Origin: Lagopus muta
Lineage: Eukaryota > Chordata > Aves > Galliformes > Phasianidae
Length of the DNA stretch: 64,000 nt
Reading direction: 5' to 3'
Assembly: GCF_023343835.1 (NCBI RefSeq)
Contig: NC_064447.1
Coordinates: 11,242,501 to 11,306,500, forward strand
Below, piece after piece: positions 22,286 through 33,578 of the stretch. Position 1 is the first letter of the stretch. Every line of letters begins with the position of its first letter. Under the pieces are notes generated by a model, which was given only the letters and a program-made list of their open reading frames with translations, searched no databases and had not been told where the DNA came from. Position numbers and translations under genes: made by a program.

Positions 22286-25200
22286 ATGTTCTATGGGTCC
22301 TCCTCCACCATGGCTCCACCATCCAAGAGCCGGCTGAAGCGCCAGAGCCGCCTCTTCTCCCAGGTCCTGTACAGGACGCTGAGCTACAAGGACCGCAGCT
22401 CCACCTCCGCCTTCCCAGACGGGGATGACCCAGCTGAGCTCTCCACTCAACTTTCGGCTCCCGGCATCCTGAAGATTTTTGGAGGCAACATCTGTGTGGG
22501 CACCAACTACAAGAGCGTTCTGGCCACAGGCAGCTCGGGGGCACTGGAGCTGGTGAAGGAGGCTCTGGAGCGCTATGGGCTGAGCCAGCTGAATGCTGGG
22601 CAGTACGCACTGTGCGACGTCATCGGGAGGTTCGAGGGACCCGAGAAGCGGTGGCAGACTGAGGGGCTGAGGGTTCTTGGGGACCATGAGAAGCCGCTGC
22701 TCATCCAGGACCTTTGGAAGCCCCGGGAGGGATTCTCAAGGCGGCTGGAGCTGCGGCGGCGGGCGGAGGTGGAGGAGATGGCAGCCAGGGATGTGGATAC
22801 CACCACTGCAGGTCAGGGGCAGCGGTTTGGGGGTGTTTGTGTTGGGGTGGTGGTGGGGGCAGGAGCTGTGTTTTGGTTGCAGTGCTCTTAGCGCTTCCCT
22901 CCATGGGGAATTTGGGACCCCAGCTGGATGCCCACTTGCGGCATAGAATCTTTAAGGCTGGAAAAGAGCTTCAAGATCACCAACCCCAATCCATCCCAGC
23001 ATGACACCAAACCACATCCCTCAGTGCCACATCTCTGTGGTTCTGGAACACCTCCAGTGATCCCAGTGACCCCACCACTCCCAGGGCAGCAGTGCCAGTG
23101 CTCCTTGAGAGAAGAAATTTTTCCCTGTTATCCAACCTGAGCATCCCCTGGCACAACTTGAGGCCATCACTCCTCATCCTTTTAGGTGCAAGGAGCTGCT
23201 GCAGTGCTCCTGGGGGTCAGGGATGAGGCACAGAGGTGGGTGCCCCTCTCCTCTCCAGTAGGGATCAGGGCAATGCTAAGTGCTTTGCAAGGGCGCTGGC
23301 TCTAAAGAAAGAAAAAAACAGTTTTTAAATAGAAAACAGGGCAAGACCTAAGTGCTAAACTCACAGTCAGATGTGGCTGCATGTGGTGGGAGAGCTGTGC
23401 CACGGCTCTTCAGAGGCTGCCAGCATGAGCCCAAGGTGACATCAGCTCCGGATGACACCAACCATTGTCCCAGCTGGGACAGGGCCGGCAGCACTCACAC
23501 CTCAACCCAGGCACTGTGAGAAGGGCACTGCCCTCATTTCTCATGTTTTTATTTTTTTAAAACCTTTTCTGCAGCCAGTCAGGCTTTTCTGAGACGAAGA
23601 CCCCCAGCCACAATTATTCATGCTATCTGCTTGGCAGATGTACTACTAAAACCTCACTTCTGCTGCTGTCCCATTCAGCTGGGCCCATCCCCAGCCTCCC
23701 CACCCCATGCTGGTGGTGCTGCTCCAAGCACACAAAGCATCTGCTCCCCTCTCCTCAGCAGCACCTCAAAGAGAAATGTGGCTCCTGGTGCAGTGGGGAC
23801 CATGAGTGCTACCAGCAGGGTCACCCTGCCACCACTCCTGTGTCCCTTTGCCATGAGCTGAGCATCAGCTGTGTGCCTGGGGCAGCAGGGCGCTGGCATG
23901 GAAAATGTGGCTTCTGTGCAAAACTAAAAGGAGAGGCAGCTGGAGGCTGTCTGGGAGGAAAGCAGATTGGGAGCCACAGGGAAATAGCTGTAGGTAACTG
24001 CCCCCACGCAGGGCATCGCAATGGGACACTGCTGCTAAGCCAGGGGAAAGGCCCCACAACCACAAGCCCACAAGTGAGGAAGCAAATGGCTTAAGAGTTT
24101 TATCTGCTCGGTTACCCATTATCCTAATTAGTTTATTAGCTGCTTCCCAGGGGGGAGGGAGGTGTGCGCTCCTGGCACCACTCCTCAGCAGTGCAGGTGG
24201 AGCAGCTCTGTGGGAAACGAGGCTTCACTCAGCCCTGCTCCTTTTGAGGAGCGATGTGGGGCAGCTGGGGGCAGAGCACCACAAAGTAGGGATGCATTCA
24301 GCTCCTCCCAGGCACCCCATTGCGTGCTGTTCCCTGTGCTGGTTGGGTTTCCCTGTGAAGCTGCAGACCGAACCATGTGCTGTGCAAACCATGGGAGTGA
24401 AACCTCTTCCCTTCCAACACGCTCTGTTGGTACCACTGAGGCACACCTTGGCACAGCTGCAGCCAGGGAATGTTCCCTACAGGGGCTGCTCAGCAATTCA
24501 CATCAGAAAGGGCGTTTGCCCCAAATTAGAAACAAATCTCTCCTGCATCCCTTGCAGTTATTTATGAGCTGATTCATTTCCCAACCAGGAGCAGGGCACC
24601 TCTTCCCTGGGCTGAAAAAAGAGGCAGAACCCGTGGAGATCCCATGCAGCAAACCCAGCAGGTTTACCCCAGGATGTGGGGTGGGTTTGGGGACAGCCAG
24701 GCAGGAGAAGGCACTGCTAAAGGACTGGAGGCATACCTTGGCTAATGGATGGACTTTGTTTCATTCAGGAAAAGAACTGTTTATATTTCCAGCACAGCTC
24801 TGGGTTTGCGGGGGAGTCGGTGACGGAGGCTCTATGGGCAGTGAAAACACAGCTTTTTCCTCAGTGGGTTTCCTATGCAAAGCTAACACAGTACAGACTG
24901 CCCTCAGATAAGGGAGCAGTGATGGCAGGGGGACCCCGAGCACCCTGGCTTGAGGAGCTGCACCAGAGCTGCCCCGTTTCCCTGTTTGGGGCCAGGCAGT
25001 GGGGTGACACGGTGCGCCCTCAGAGCTCTGCTCCCACACTCGTGGCATCCCTGCATTTCACATCTGCGGTGCAGTGTGATGGACCCCACTGCCTTTTAAA
25101 GGGGGCGTGGGGAGGGTCTGTCCCCCTCTTGGCAGTGGCTGCAGGCCGTGCTGTGCCCTAATCCCACAGCAAGCCAACACCGGGTGCTATTTTCTCCTCC

Positions 25201-28200
25201 CCCCCTCCCCATCCCTACCATTTTCCCACCAAAGGAGCGCTCGATTTAAAACAAACAAAAATGTATTTTGGTGCATGCAGCCCATTCCTCACCAAATAAG
25301 GCAGACGACAGGTTTGTTTTTGGGCTCTGGCTTACATGTGTCCCTTTAAGCAGCCCCAGACTCTGTGCATTGCCGTCCCCAAATCCCTCTGGCTGTCCCC
25401 AGGCCCTCCATTCTGCCGTTCTGTAATGCAGAGGTACGAGCTCCGACTCTACAACTTCATCCTATCGCTGCTGCAGAGCCAGAGCGCTGTGGGGGGGATC
25501 CCATAGGAACTCCCCTATGGGTTTGGGGACGCTGCTGCCTTAGGGCTCTCTGCTCATTCGCTCCAAATCCCATTCGTCTTGCAGCCAGCGCTGCTCGGGG
25601 GAAGGTGCTGAGCGCTGGGTCCTGCGGCGGCTCTGCGGCTCGCAGCTCCCTGCCTGCCTCCCTGGGGGCTGGGGGGCCTCTCAGCGCCGCTCGCCGCCAG
25701 CAGGCAGCATCCAGGCTCTTATTTTTCCGTGTTTTTTTTTCCTTTTTTCTTCCCCCCCCCCTCCTCTAAAAAATTCAGCTTGTTTTCTCTCCAGCCCCGC
25801 TTTCCACCGGCAGCGCAGGGGATGCTGTGGATGCGGAGCTCCCCGGTTGCCCCGCGGTCAGTGGGGACATGGGGGAGGGGGGAAGGGACGGGCTGCGGGT
25901 CCCTCTTTTTGCTATCGAAGGGGCACAAAACTCCCCTCTCTTGGGGGACATCGCCCCGGGGGATGGGGGTTCGCTCCGACGCCGCCTCCCATTCCCCACC
26001 GCGGCGGGTTTCGGGATGCTGCCGGTCCAGCATCGGAGCTGAGCGCAGCGCATCTCTCCCCCCGCAGGCATCAACGCCCAAGCGAGGAAGCTGCAGCGGC
26101 ACCGGGCGCGGGGGGCCATGCGGGTGCTGGCGGGCGCTAAGCGGCTCGGCACCCCCCCGGCCCTGCGGCGCAGCCTCAGCGAGAGCAGCCTGGGCCGCCC
26201 CCGGGACGAGGAGCTCCGGCGGCACTGCCCCGCGCTGCGCGGCCCCGAGGAGCGGAGCGGGAGCAGCATGCGGTATTCCCTCTACCACTCCCCGCACCTC
26301 CTGCTCCTGCAGGGCTACAGCCAGCAGCATGTAAGCACCGCGCAGCTCTCGCCGCCCCGCCAACCTTTCTTCTTTTCTTTTTTTTTTGTTGCTCCTAAAG
26401 CTTATGGGGATGGGGAGCTTTATGCATGGCCGGTGTTTCCTGGGGGAGGGGCGGGGTTGGGGTGAAAGAGCATCCTTAGGAAAATGAGTTTGTGTGGGGT
26501 TGGAGTGTGCAATCCGTCCTGCCCGGCTGCGGTGCAGGCTGGGGATGTGGCTGCAGGGCTGGAGGAGAGACGCCTCAGAAAAGCCCCACGGCAGAGTCCC
26601 TGCCCCGGTGCAATGCAGAGCCTGTTCTGCAGGATGGTGCCGAGCGCTGCCCCGTCCCCGTCTGGCTGCCTCCGGTAAATGTAATGGGAGGTGGTACGAG
26701 ACAGCGCGTCTGGGAGCGCTGGCACTGGGAGAACTGGAAAGGACTGGGACGGCTCTTTTGGTTAATGGTTGCTTTGTCCAGGTGGAATATCTGGCTGGTC
26801 CGAGATTTCCAGCTCTGTCCCAAAGTGACACCAGCACTGCAGCTCTCCTCTGTCTGTGCTAATGCAGCTGGGGAAACTGAGGCACCGGCGTGCAGGCAGA
26901 CAGGGGCAGCCCCCCCAGCCTGCTTGGTGGCCATCGCTGCAGCTGGGAGGAGGGCTCCTTCTGCCCAGAGCAGCCCCATCTGTTACATGCCTGGAGTTAC
27001 GGTGCCCATTTGCTGGGCTCGCTGCTCTGCCCGTTTGCACATCTGGGTGCAGAAGCAGCAGGGTGCACACGGGTCCTGGCTGCACTGCCCGTGCTTTTTG
27101 TGCTGCGTGAGCTCCCCATCTGTGCAAGGAAAAAAAGAAGAGAGAACCATGGTTCTGCCAAGGCCATGCGTGGGGGTGGCAGGGGGCTGTAGACCCCACT
27201 GATTCTGCATGCCCCCCCCTCACAGGACAGCCTGGTGTACCTGCTGAACCGCGAGCAGCACACGGTGGGCCAGAGGACGCAGGCGAGCAAACCCAGCATC
27301 AGCCTTTCGGCACCGGATGTCTTACCCCTGCACTGCACCATCAGGAGGCTGCGAGCATCGTGGCACTGCTCGGAGGAGAAGTTGGTGCTGGAGCCCATCG
27401 CCGGTGCCAGCGTCTCCGTTAACTTCTCCGCGGTGACCCGGACCGTTGTGCTGCGGCACGGGGACCTGCTGTCCCTCGGGCTCTATTACCTGCTGCTCTA
27501 CAAGGACCCCACGAAGGCACAACCGCTGCCGGCACAGACCCTGCTGAGGCTGCGGGCCCTGCACCCTGATGGCCCCTCTGTATGTGGGACGTGCGGCAGC
27601 CTGCTGAAAGAGCAGGGGGGGCTCGATGCCAACCGACAGAGCCCTGAGCCCAGCGACGGTCCCAGGGCTCCCCGCAGGAGGCTGCAGCTGGAGTTTGAGC
27701 CAGAGGTCGAGGATGTGCTGCTGCGGCGCATCATGACGCTGATCGAGCCGGGGGGAGATGACCACAAGCTGACGCCTGCCTTTCTGCTGTGCCTCTGCAT
27801 CCAGCACTCGGCCACCAGCTTCCAGCCTGGGGACTTCGGGCAGCTGCTGCTCAAAGCGGCCAAAATGATCCAGAGGATGGTGTGGGTCAGTTGGCACTGG
27901 GGGGGTGGGGACAGCGGGGATCCCCTCGGCTCCCACCCTGGTCCCCATGTGCAGCAATGCCAGCAGTCACCATCTGTGCTCTCTCTTTCTCTCCCTGCCC
28001 AGGAGCGCACACGGGAGCTGGCTGAGAAGCAATCCCAGCAGTAAGTGCCACCCTTCTTTCTTTGCCCCAAAACTGGGAGAATCCAGCCCAATTCTCCCTC
28101 CCACCCAGCTGTGCCCACCCAGCTGCCAGCACAGATGCACATGGCATTTCCCTGCTAAATCCCATGAATTTTTATCTATCCTCATTTTGCCACTGGCCCC

Positions 28201-31200
28201 ACTGCCAGTCCCAAATTCCAGGCTCCAAAGCAGCATCTGGAGAAACCATCAGTGCTTTTGCTGAGGTCTCCTTAAGGGCAACCTCCCAGCCCTTCGCTAC
28301 AGCGGGAAAAAGTGCTTCAGCCATTAAGAAACCTCCCAGCTGCTTTCTATTTGTTTTGTTTTATTTTGGAATGGCCCAGTGCTGGGCAGGCTGAGTTTAA
28401 CCACCAGACCTGGCAGCAACAGCAGCACAGATCTGTTGGGGAGATCTGCTCTGCAGCAATTCCTGCAGATGGGTTGGATCCATCATTGGGGTACCTCAGT
28501 GGTGCCAACAAAACCTATCCTGCAGAGCAGGATCTCCCAGCTTGCTGCTTGCACAGGGCTTTCCTAAAGCTCAGCAGTGGGATGCAAAAGCTCTCTGCTG
28601 CTTTTTAGGTTGGTTTCACCCCAAATCCCTCAGTGATGAGCAGTGATGCTGCAATGTCTGCTCTGTCCCCCCCCAGCCAGGACCCTGCTGCCCTGTCGTG
28701 TTTCACCATTGCGGACCTGCTGCCAGACCTGCAGCACATCCTCTTCTGGATGTCCAACGCCATTGAGGTGCTCTACTTCGTCCAGCAGAAGTCCCCCACC
28801 TACATCCAGAGCATGGAGGAGGAGATGGATGTCAAAGGTAGTGGCTTGGGGCTGCTGCTCGCTCCATGGCTCCCCTCGACCCTGCTGATCCCTGCCTGCA
28901 TGCAGTGCTTGGTGCCCTTGAGATGAAAGGGAAAAAGGGGAAAAGGAGGAAATCAGCTTCCAAGTCCAATTTCATCCTGTTTGGGGATGTCATGCTGCTG
29001 AAGTCAACCTGGGAGAGTCAGTAACCCCACCTTAGGGGAACATGGGGTGCGGTGACCTGCAGGGTCTGGGGCTGCATGGGTACCCGCAGCCATTAGATGG
29101 CCCCGCCAGGTTTGCTGCCTGATTTCTCCCTCCATCCCTTAGGCTCCAAGGAGTCTCTGTTCTCCTCGACCATCACAGCCAGCGAGGAGGCGATGACGGT
29201 GCTGGAGGAGGTGATCATGTACACATTCCAGCAGTGTGTCTATTACATCTCCAAGGTACGCAGTGCCCAGGGGCACCGCCGCCAACGTGAGCATCCCCAG
29301 CAGTTCTGCAGGAGTTGTTCAGCTTCTGCAACACCGAGATGTTTTCCTTCGGGCTGAAGTGCCTCGCTTTTGGGCGCAGCCCAGGAAAAGTATTGGATGA
29401 CCGTGGTGTGCTTCCCTGCTTGGGAGGAGGTGTTGGGGAGAACATAATGCTGCGATTCAGGGCACGATGGAAAGCAGCCCCAGGGCTGGTGGGGAACAGA
29501 GCAGGCAGTGTGTGGCCAGAGAAAGGTGTCTGTGTGCAGGGATGCTCCGTGCTCGCCTCTCCCTCATCCTCACCCCAGCAGTGATGGGTGTAAGGTGCTG
29601 CTCTCCTACCCAGGCTCCTGCACAAGTAAACAAACGGGCCGGGTTCTGTTCAGCTCAGCTCCTTCTGCTTCCTGCAGTGTCTGTACATCTCGCTGCCAGC
29701 CCTGCTGGAGTGCAACCCCTTCCAGAATGAGAGCCATGAGGGCTGGCGGGCGGCCCCACCGCTGCCCGAGGAGCTGCGCCGCGTGGTGCTCATCTACCAG
29801 GCAGCCCTGGACCTGCTCCGGCAGTATGAGGTGCACCCTGAGATCACCTCCCAGATGTTTGCCTACCTCTTCTTCTTCTCCAACACGCTACTCTTCAACC
29901 AGCTCCTGGATAAGGGTCAGTCCCTGTCCTCCTCTTGGTTCTCCCTCATTGGGCTGATGCTGGGAATAGACCTTCTGAGACCCCCCCGTCCTTCCCGGTG
30001 CCCCCCTGGGGAGAGGGGCTTTGAGCAGCTGGAGGTGGGCAGGTTCCACACTGGTATGGGGAAGCCAAGCACAAACCTGGCTGCTGAGCCCATGTCTTTT
30101 CTTTCCCAAGTGCTCCATCCCCAGCATCCTGCTTGTTTCACATCTCATGGCTTTGGCTTTTGCTGTGCCAATTTGCTACCAGGCTCTTATTGAGCTGTTT
30201 CCAAGCACAGTTCCCCTGTACCCATAGAGCAGACACAGGTGCTCCCTCCAAGGTTCCCATTTCCAGGAGGGTTTTAATCCCAAACCCAAATCCAAACACA
30301 TCTCCAACCCCAACCCCATCCTCATCTTCAACTCTAACCCCATTCTCATTCTCATACCCAAACCCATCTTCAACCCCATTCTCATTCTCATCCTCATCCC
30401 CAAACCTAAACTCATAATCAACTCCAGCTGTATCTGCATCCCCATCTCCAAACCCATCCTTGAACCCACCCCTACCCTCATTGTCAACCCCAACCCCAAC
30501 CCTTTTCAGTCTGAAAGCAGTTTGCTCCACAGAGAGCTTCTCACTAATGAACCATTGCATCCTGCCTTGTAATTGAGGAGCAGGATGGTGCTCGTTAACC
30601 CTAATTATCACTAACATCCCTGCCTCATGGCAGTCTCCTTGCCCCAGCCACAATTACTGCCAGGCAAGGTTCTGCCACTGAGTCACAGCCACTGGGGACA
30701 TTAATGTGGGGACATATGTGGGGATTTGTTCTGTAGGGCAGCCCTATCCTACGCTCTCTGGCTGAATGTGGGGGTTCCATTGCCCAACCTGTGCTGTGCC
30801 CCACAGGCTCCTCTCTTGGCTGCTTCCATTGGTCGCAGGGCGTGAAGCTGCGAGCCAGCATGCGGCTGCTGCTGGAGTGGCTGCGTGGAGCCGGCTTTGA
30901 GCAGCTCTCCCAGCAGTTCTTTGCTAAACTCACCAGCGTGGCCAACCTGGTGGCCATGCCCGGCTCCCAGCTGCTGCAGGTGAGGTGCTGGCCGTGTTGG
31001 GTTTGGGATGGAGGTGATGGGATGGTATTCAGCCCCCTGTGCTGTCTCTTTGCCCAGATGACGTGGCCAACCCTGAGAGCTGAGTTCCCAGCGCTGAGCC
31101 CTGCGCAGCTGCATCGGGTGCTGAGCCAGTGCCAGGTGGCCATGGAGGTGGGCAATGTGGCAGCATGGCAGCCCTGGGGTGAGGAGAGCACGGCCGCCTT

Positions 31201-33578
31201 CCAGCCTGGTGAGCCCCCTGCCTTGCATGCTGCTGTCACCCAAAAGCTTTTATGGATCAACCAAACGGGCAGCGCCCTTCAAACTGCAAGGGTCTTGTGG
31301 GTAACTGCGGTCATCAGGGGTAACCGTAGTTGTATGGCACTGGGATGTGAAGGATGCAAGTGTGCTCAGTGCCCTGCGTACCCAAGTGATGCTGCTTGGA
31401 GGCACAGTGGGGCTGTGGGGCAGGATCTGCCTGCCCTGCCATCTCCCTTTCTCTGCCCTGCAGACGCAGTGCTGGAGTCTTTTGACAACCACCCTCCCAT
31501 CGTCCTGCCCAGCGCGGGCTTCAAGGTGGACCTGGAGGTGGAGACGTTGGATGACAACATCTACCGGCACCTCCTCTATGTCCGCCACTTCCTCTGGAGC
31601 CTGCAGAGCAAGAGCCCCCAGGGCAGCGAGGGGCCATGCTCAGCCCCTCCAAAGGTCAGGGAACCTTTCTTTTCACAAGGAGCAGTCAGGTGTTGCAACA
31701 AGGGAGTGGTGGGGTCACCATCCTTGGTGGTGTTCCGGAACCGCGTGGATGTGGCACTGAATTGGTTTGGTGTCATGGTCGGGTTGGTCTTGGGGATCTT
31801 GGAGGTCTTTTCCCACCAGGAGTCTCCTCCTGTGCTGGGGATGCTCAAAGCCACCACAGCCACCAACCTGAGCAGCGCACAAACTGCTCAGGTTTCGATG
31901 GCAGGGTGATGGGGGGCACCTATGGGGTGGCAGCTGCTTACCTAGGTTCCCACTTTTCTCCTTTCTAAGAGCGAGCCACCAATCGTGCCAGAAGTGCTGG
32001 AAGTGACTCCAAGCCTGGTTATGACCCCAGGGAGCACTGTTCCCCCATCGGGCCGCTGCACCCCTGGGGGCTGCCCCAACCTGGAGGCGGATGAGCCCCC
32101 CCCGCTCACCTCCACCACCAATGGGTGCCCCTGCCAGCACACCGCTGGCGAGCAGCAGCTCCAGGAGAAGCTCCAGCAGCTGCAGCTGGGCAGAGGCCCG
32201 GCCCCCCCGGCCCCCTCCTGCCTGCTTACACCCCCCACCACACCCCTGAACTTCGACTCTGCCTGCCCCGAGTCCCCACAGGGCACAACCAAGGGGCTGC
32301 AGGACCCGCGGAGGAACGGGATGAGCAGCACCAAAGGCGGCAGCCCTGAAGGTAAGGAGGGCTGACACTGCCTGAAAGGGTGCGGGAAGGGGGGACAGAG
32401 CCTGCACGGCCACACTGGGTGCCCATTTCCAGCACACGTGGCTCTTGTGAGGATTTTCAGTGCTTGGGCTCGGGGGGAGCACGTAGAGCGTCTCACCGTT
32501 CGCGGTCCCAGAAGGGAAGCAGCCCTAGGGAGAGCCCAGGTTGGCTTTGGTGGGAATTCCTCGATAGAGCTGATGAGGGGCGGTGATGGAGCAGTAACCC
32601 GGTGGTCCCCCTGCTGGCAGGCTGCTCGCCGACCCCCTACGACTTCCCCACGCCGGAGTCCTCCAGCCGCAGCTCGGCCACCGACGACTTCTGCTACGTC
32701 TTCGTGGTGGAGCTGGAGAGGGGAGCGCTGGGGCTGGGGATGGGGCTGATCGACGGCCTGGTGAGTGCGCAGCAATGGCTCTGCCAGGAGCTGTGGGGGC
32801 ACGTGTGGCATGGAACGCATAATTACCAAAGCTGATGGCTGTGCATGGAACTGAACAGCTTTAACTGGGGCCAGTGAGGCGCGGAGCAATCTCTAGCAGC
32901 TCTGCTGCAGGGTCGCTGCCTGCTATGTCCAGCACAGCTGCCTGCAGCTGGAGGCAGCCAACGGGGGGAGGAAGATGACTCAAGTGAGGGATTTCCTCCA
33001 TCCTTTGGTGCGTGGCAAAGCCAAGCAGGGCAGCGGGGAGGGATCACAGGTTTCCTGTGTTCTCTCTGCTCGCTCACTGCCTCCTTCCCAGCAGCACACA
33101 CCGCTGGGCTCCCCGGGCATTTACATCCGCACGCTGATTGAGGGCAGCCCCGCGGCGGCTGATGGCAGGCTGGCCATCGGGGACCGCATCCTGGCCGTCA
33201 ATGGCACCAGTCTCATCGGGGCCGATTACCAAAGGTGGGTGACACCCTGCTGCTGGGGCTGGGATGTCAGAGATGGGGAAGGCAGGTGCTTGGGGTGGGG
33301 TGAAAGAGGGAGCGGGGAGAAAAAGCATAGGAGCGCATTTCAGAGCTGAAGATGAGCCCGGTGTGGCTGCTGCTGTCATCAAGGGGATGATGGAGGTGGA
33401 GATGTGTGGATTCAGGATGTGGTCCTTGGTGCACAGATGTAGCACTCATCTCTTCCTGTTGTCGCTCTGCAGTGCTGTGGACCTCATCTGCTCTGGAGGG
33501 AAGAAGCTGAGGTTTCTGGTTGCCAAATCAGACATGGAAATAGCCAAAAAAATCATCTCCAGCTCTGCATCCTCTTAA
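22286..33578 (+). CDS. RADIL: RADIL, Rap-associating DIL-domain protein
   Basis: RADIL is a Rap1 effector that controls integrin-dependent adhesion and neural crest migration. Coding exons: 22286-22811, 26068-26330, 27226-27885, 28003-28040, 28677-28837, 29143-29255, 29678-29915, 30807-30979, 31058-31208, 31464-31654, 31970-32351, 32621-32760, 33092 (or 33095)-33234 and 33473-33578. Splice phases agree throughout and give 1094 (or 1093) residues; human has about 1075. Domains: Ras-associating at about 59-160; FHA-like at about 264-370 (HTVGQRT, RHGDLLSLG); DIL/dilute at roughly 430-800 (EPGGDDHKLTPAFLLCLCIQ); a variable proline-rich linker; and a C-terminal PDZ at about 985-1085 with loop GLGMGLIDG. 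The start MFYGSSSTMAPPSKSR matches human MFYGTHFIMSPPTKSK. The frame stays open up to the exon 2 acceptor, but no upstream ATG is apparent. It follows MMD2 in tandem and converges with AP5Z1. Confidence 0.95.
22812..26067 (+). other. RADIL: RADIL intron after first coding exon
   Basis: This 3.3 kb intron carries an antisense CR1 fragment near its start and a GC/CpG-rich block in its last 500 bases that continues into the next exon. A T-rich/C-rich tract lies at about 25730-25765. No other coding exon is recognised. Confidence 0.7.
22942..23190 (-). mobile_element. CR1 LINE 3' fragment, antisense
   Basis: It starts with the inverted CR1 tail pattern catagaatctttaaggctgg and aaaagagcttcaagatcacc. 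It continues with the diagnostic CR1 stretch on the complementary strand down to GGCACAACTTGAGGCC. It is heavily 5'-truncated with no open reading frame and lies in a RADIL intron opposite to the direction of transcription. Confidence 0.85.
25560..26330 (+). promoter_or_regulatory. Internal CpG-rich block over RADIL coding exon 2
   Basis: The sequence is unusually GC- and CpG-rich for an intron interior and includes coding exon 26068-26330. It could be an internal promoter giving a transcript without the RA domain, or only a GC-rich exon of a microchromosomal gene. No TATA box or strong initiator is visible. Confidence 0.3.
30279..30507 (+). repeat. Degenerate CCCAA/TCTCATTCTCAT simple repeat
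   Basis: About 230 bases are built from alternating AACCCCAA, CCCATC and TCTCATTCTCAT blocks, almost free of G on the plus strand. It lies in the RADIL intron between 29915 and 30807. On the minus strand it stays open as a low-complexity frame rich in Gly, Met, Arg and Leu, which is a composition artefact, not a gene. Confidence 0.8.
31655..31820 (+). mobile_element. CR1 LINE 3' fragment, sense
   Basis: In the RADIL intron after exon 31464-31654 the sequence includes GGGGTCACCATCCTTGGTGG, GTGGATGTGGCACTGA and GATCTTGGAGGTCTTTTCCC. These are ordered landmarks of the CR1 3' region in plus orientation. The copy is diverged and starts within a few bases of the splice donor. No open reading frame is present. 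Confidence 0.75.

Noticed and set aside
25719-26837. 372-codon minus-strand open frame
   Set aside because: It overlaps RADIL exon 26068-26330 on the opposite strand in GC-rich DNA and is a composition shadow.
30176-30499. Minus-strand open frame rich in GLGMRMRMG
   Set aside because: Arises from the simple repeat at 30279-30507; no homology, no sign of a gene.
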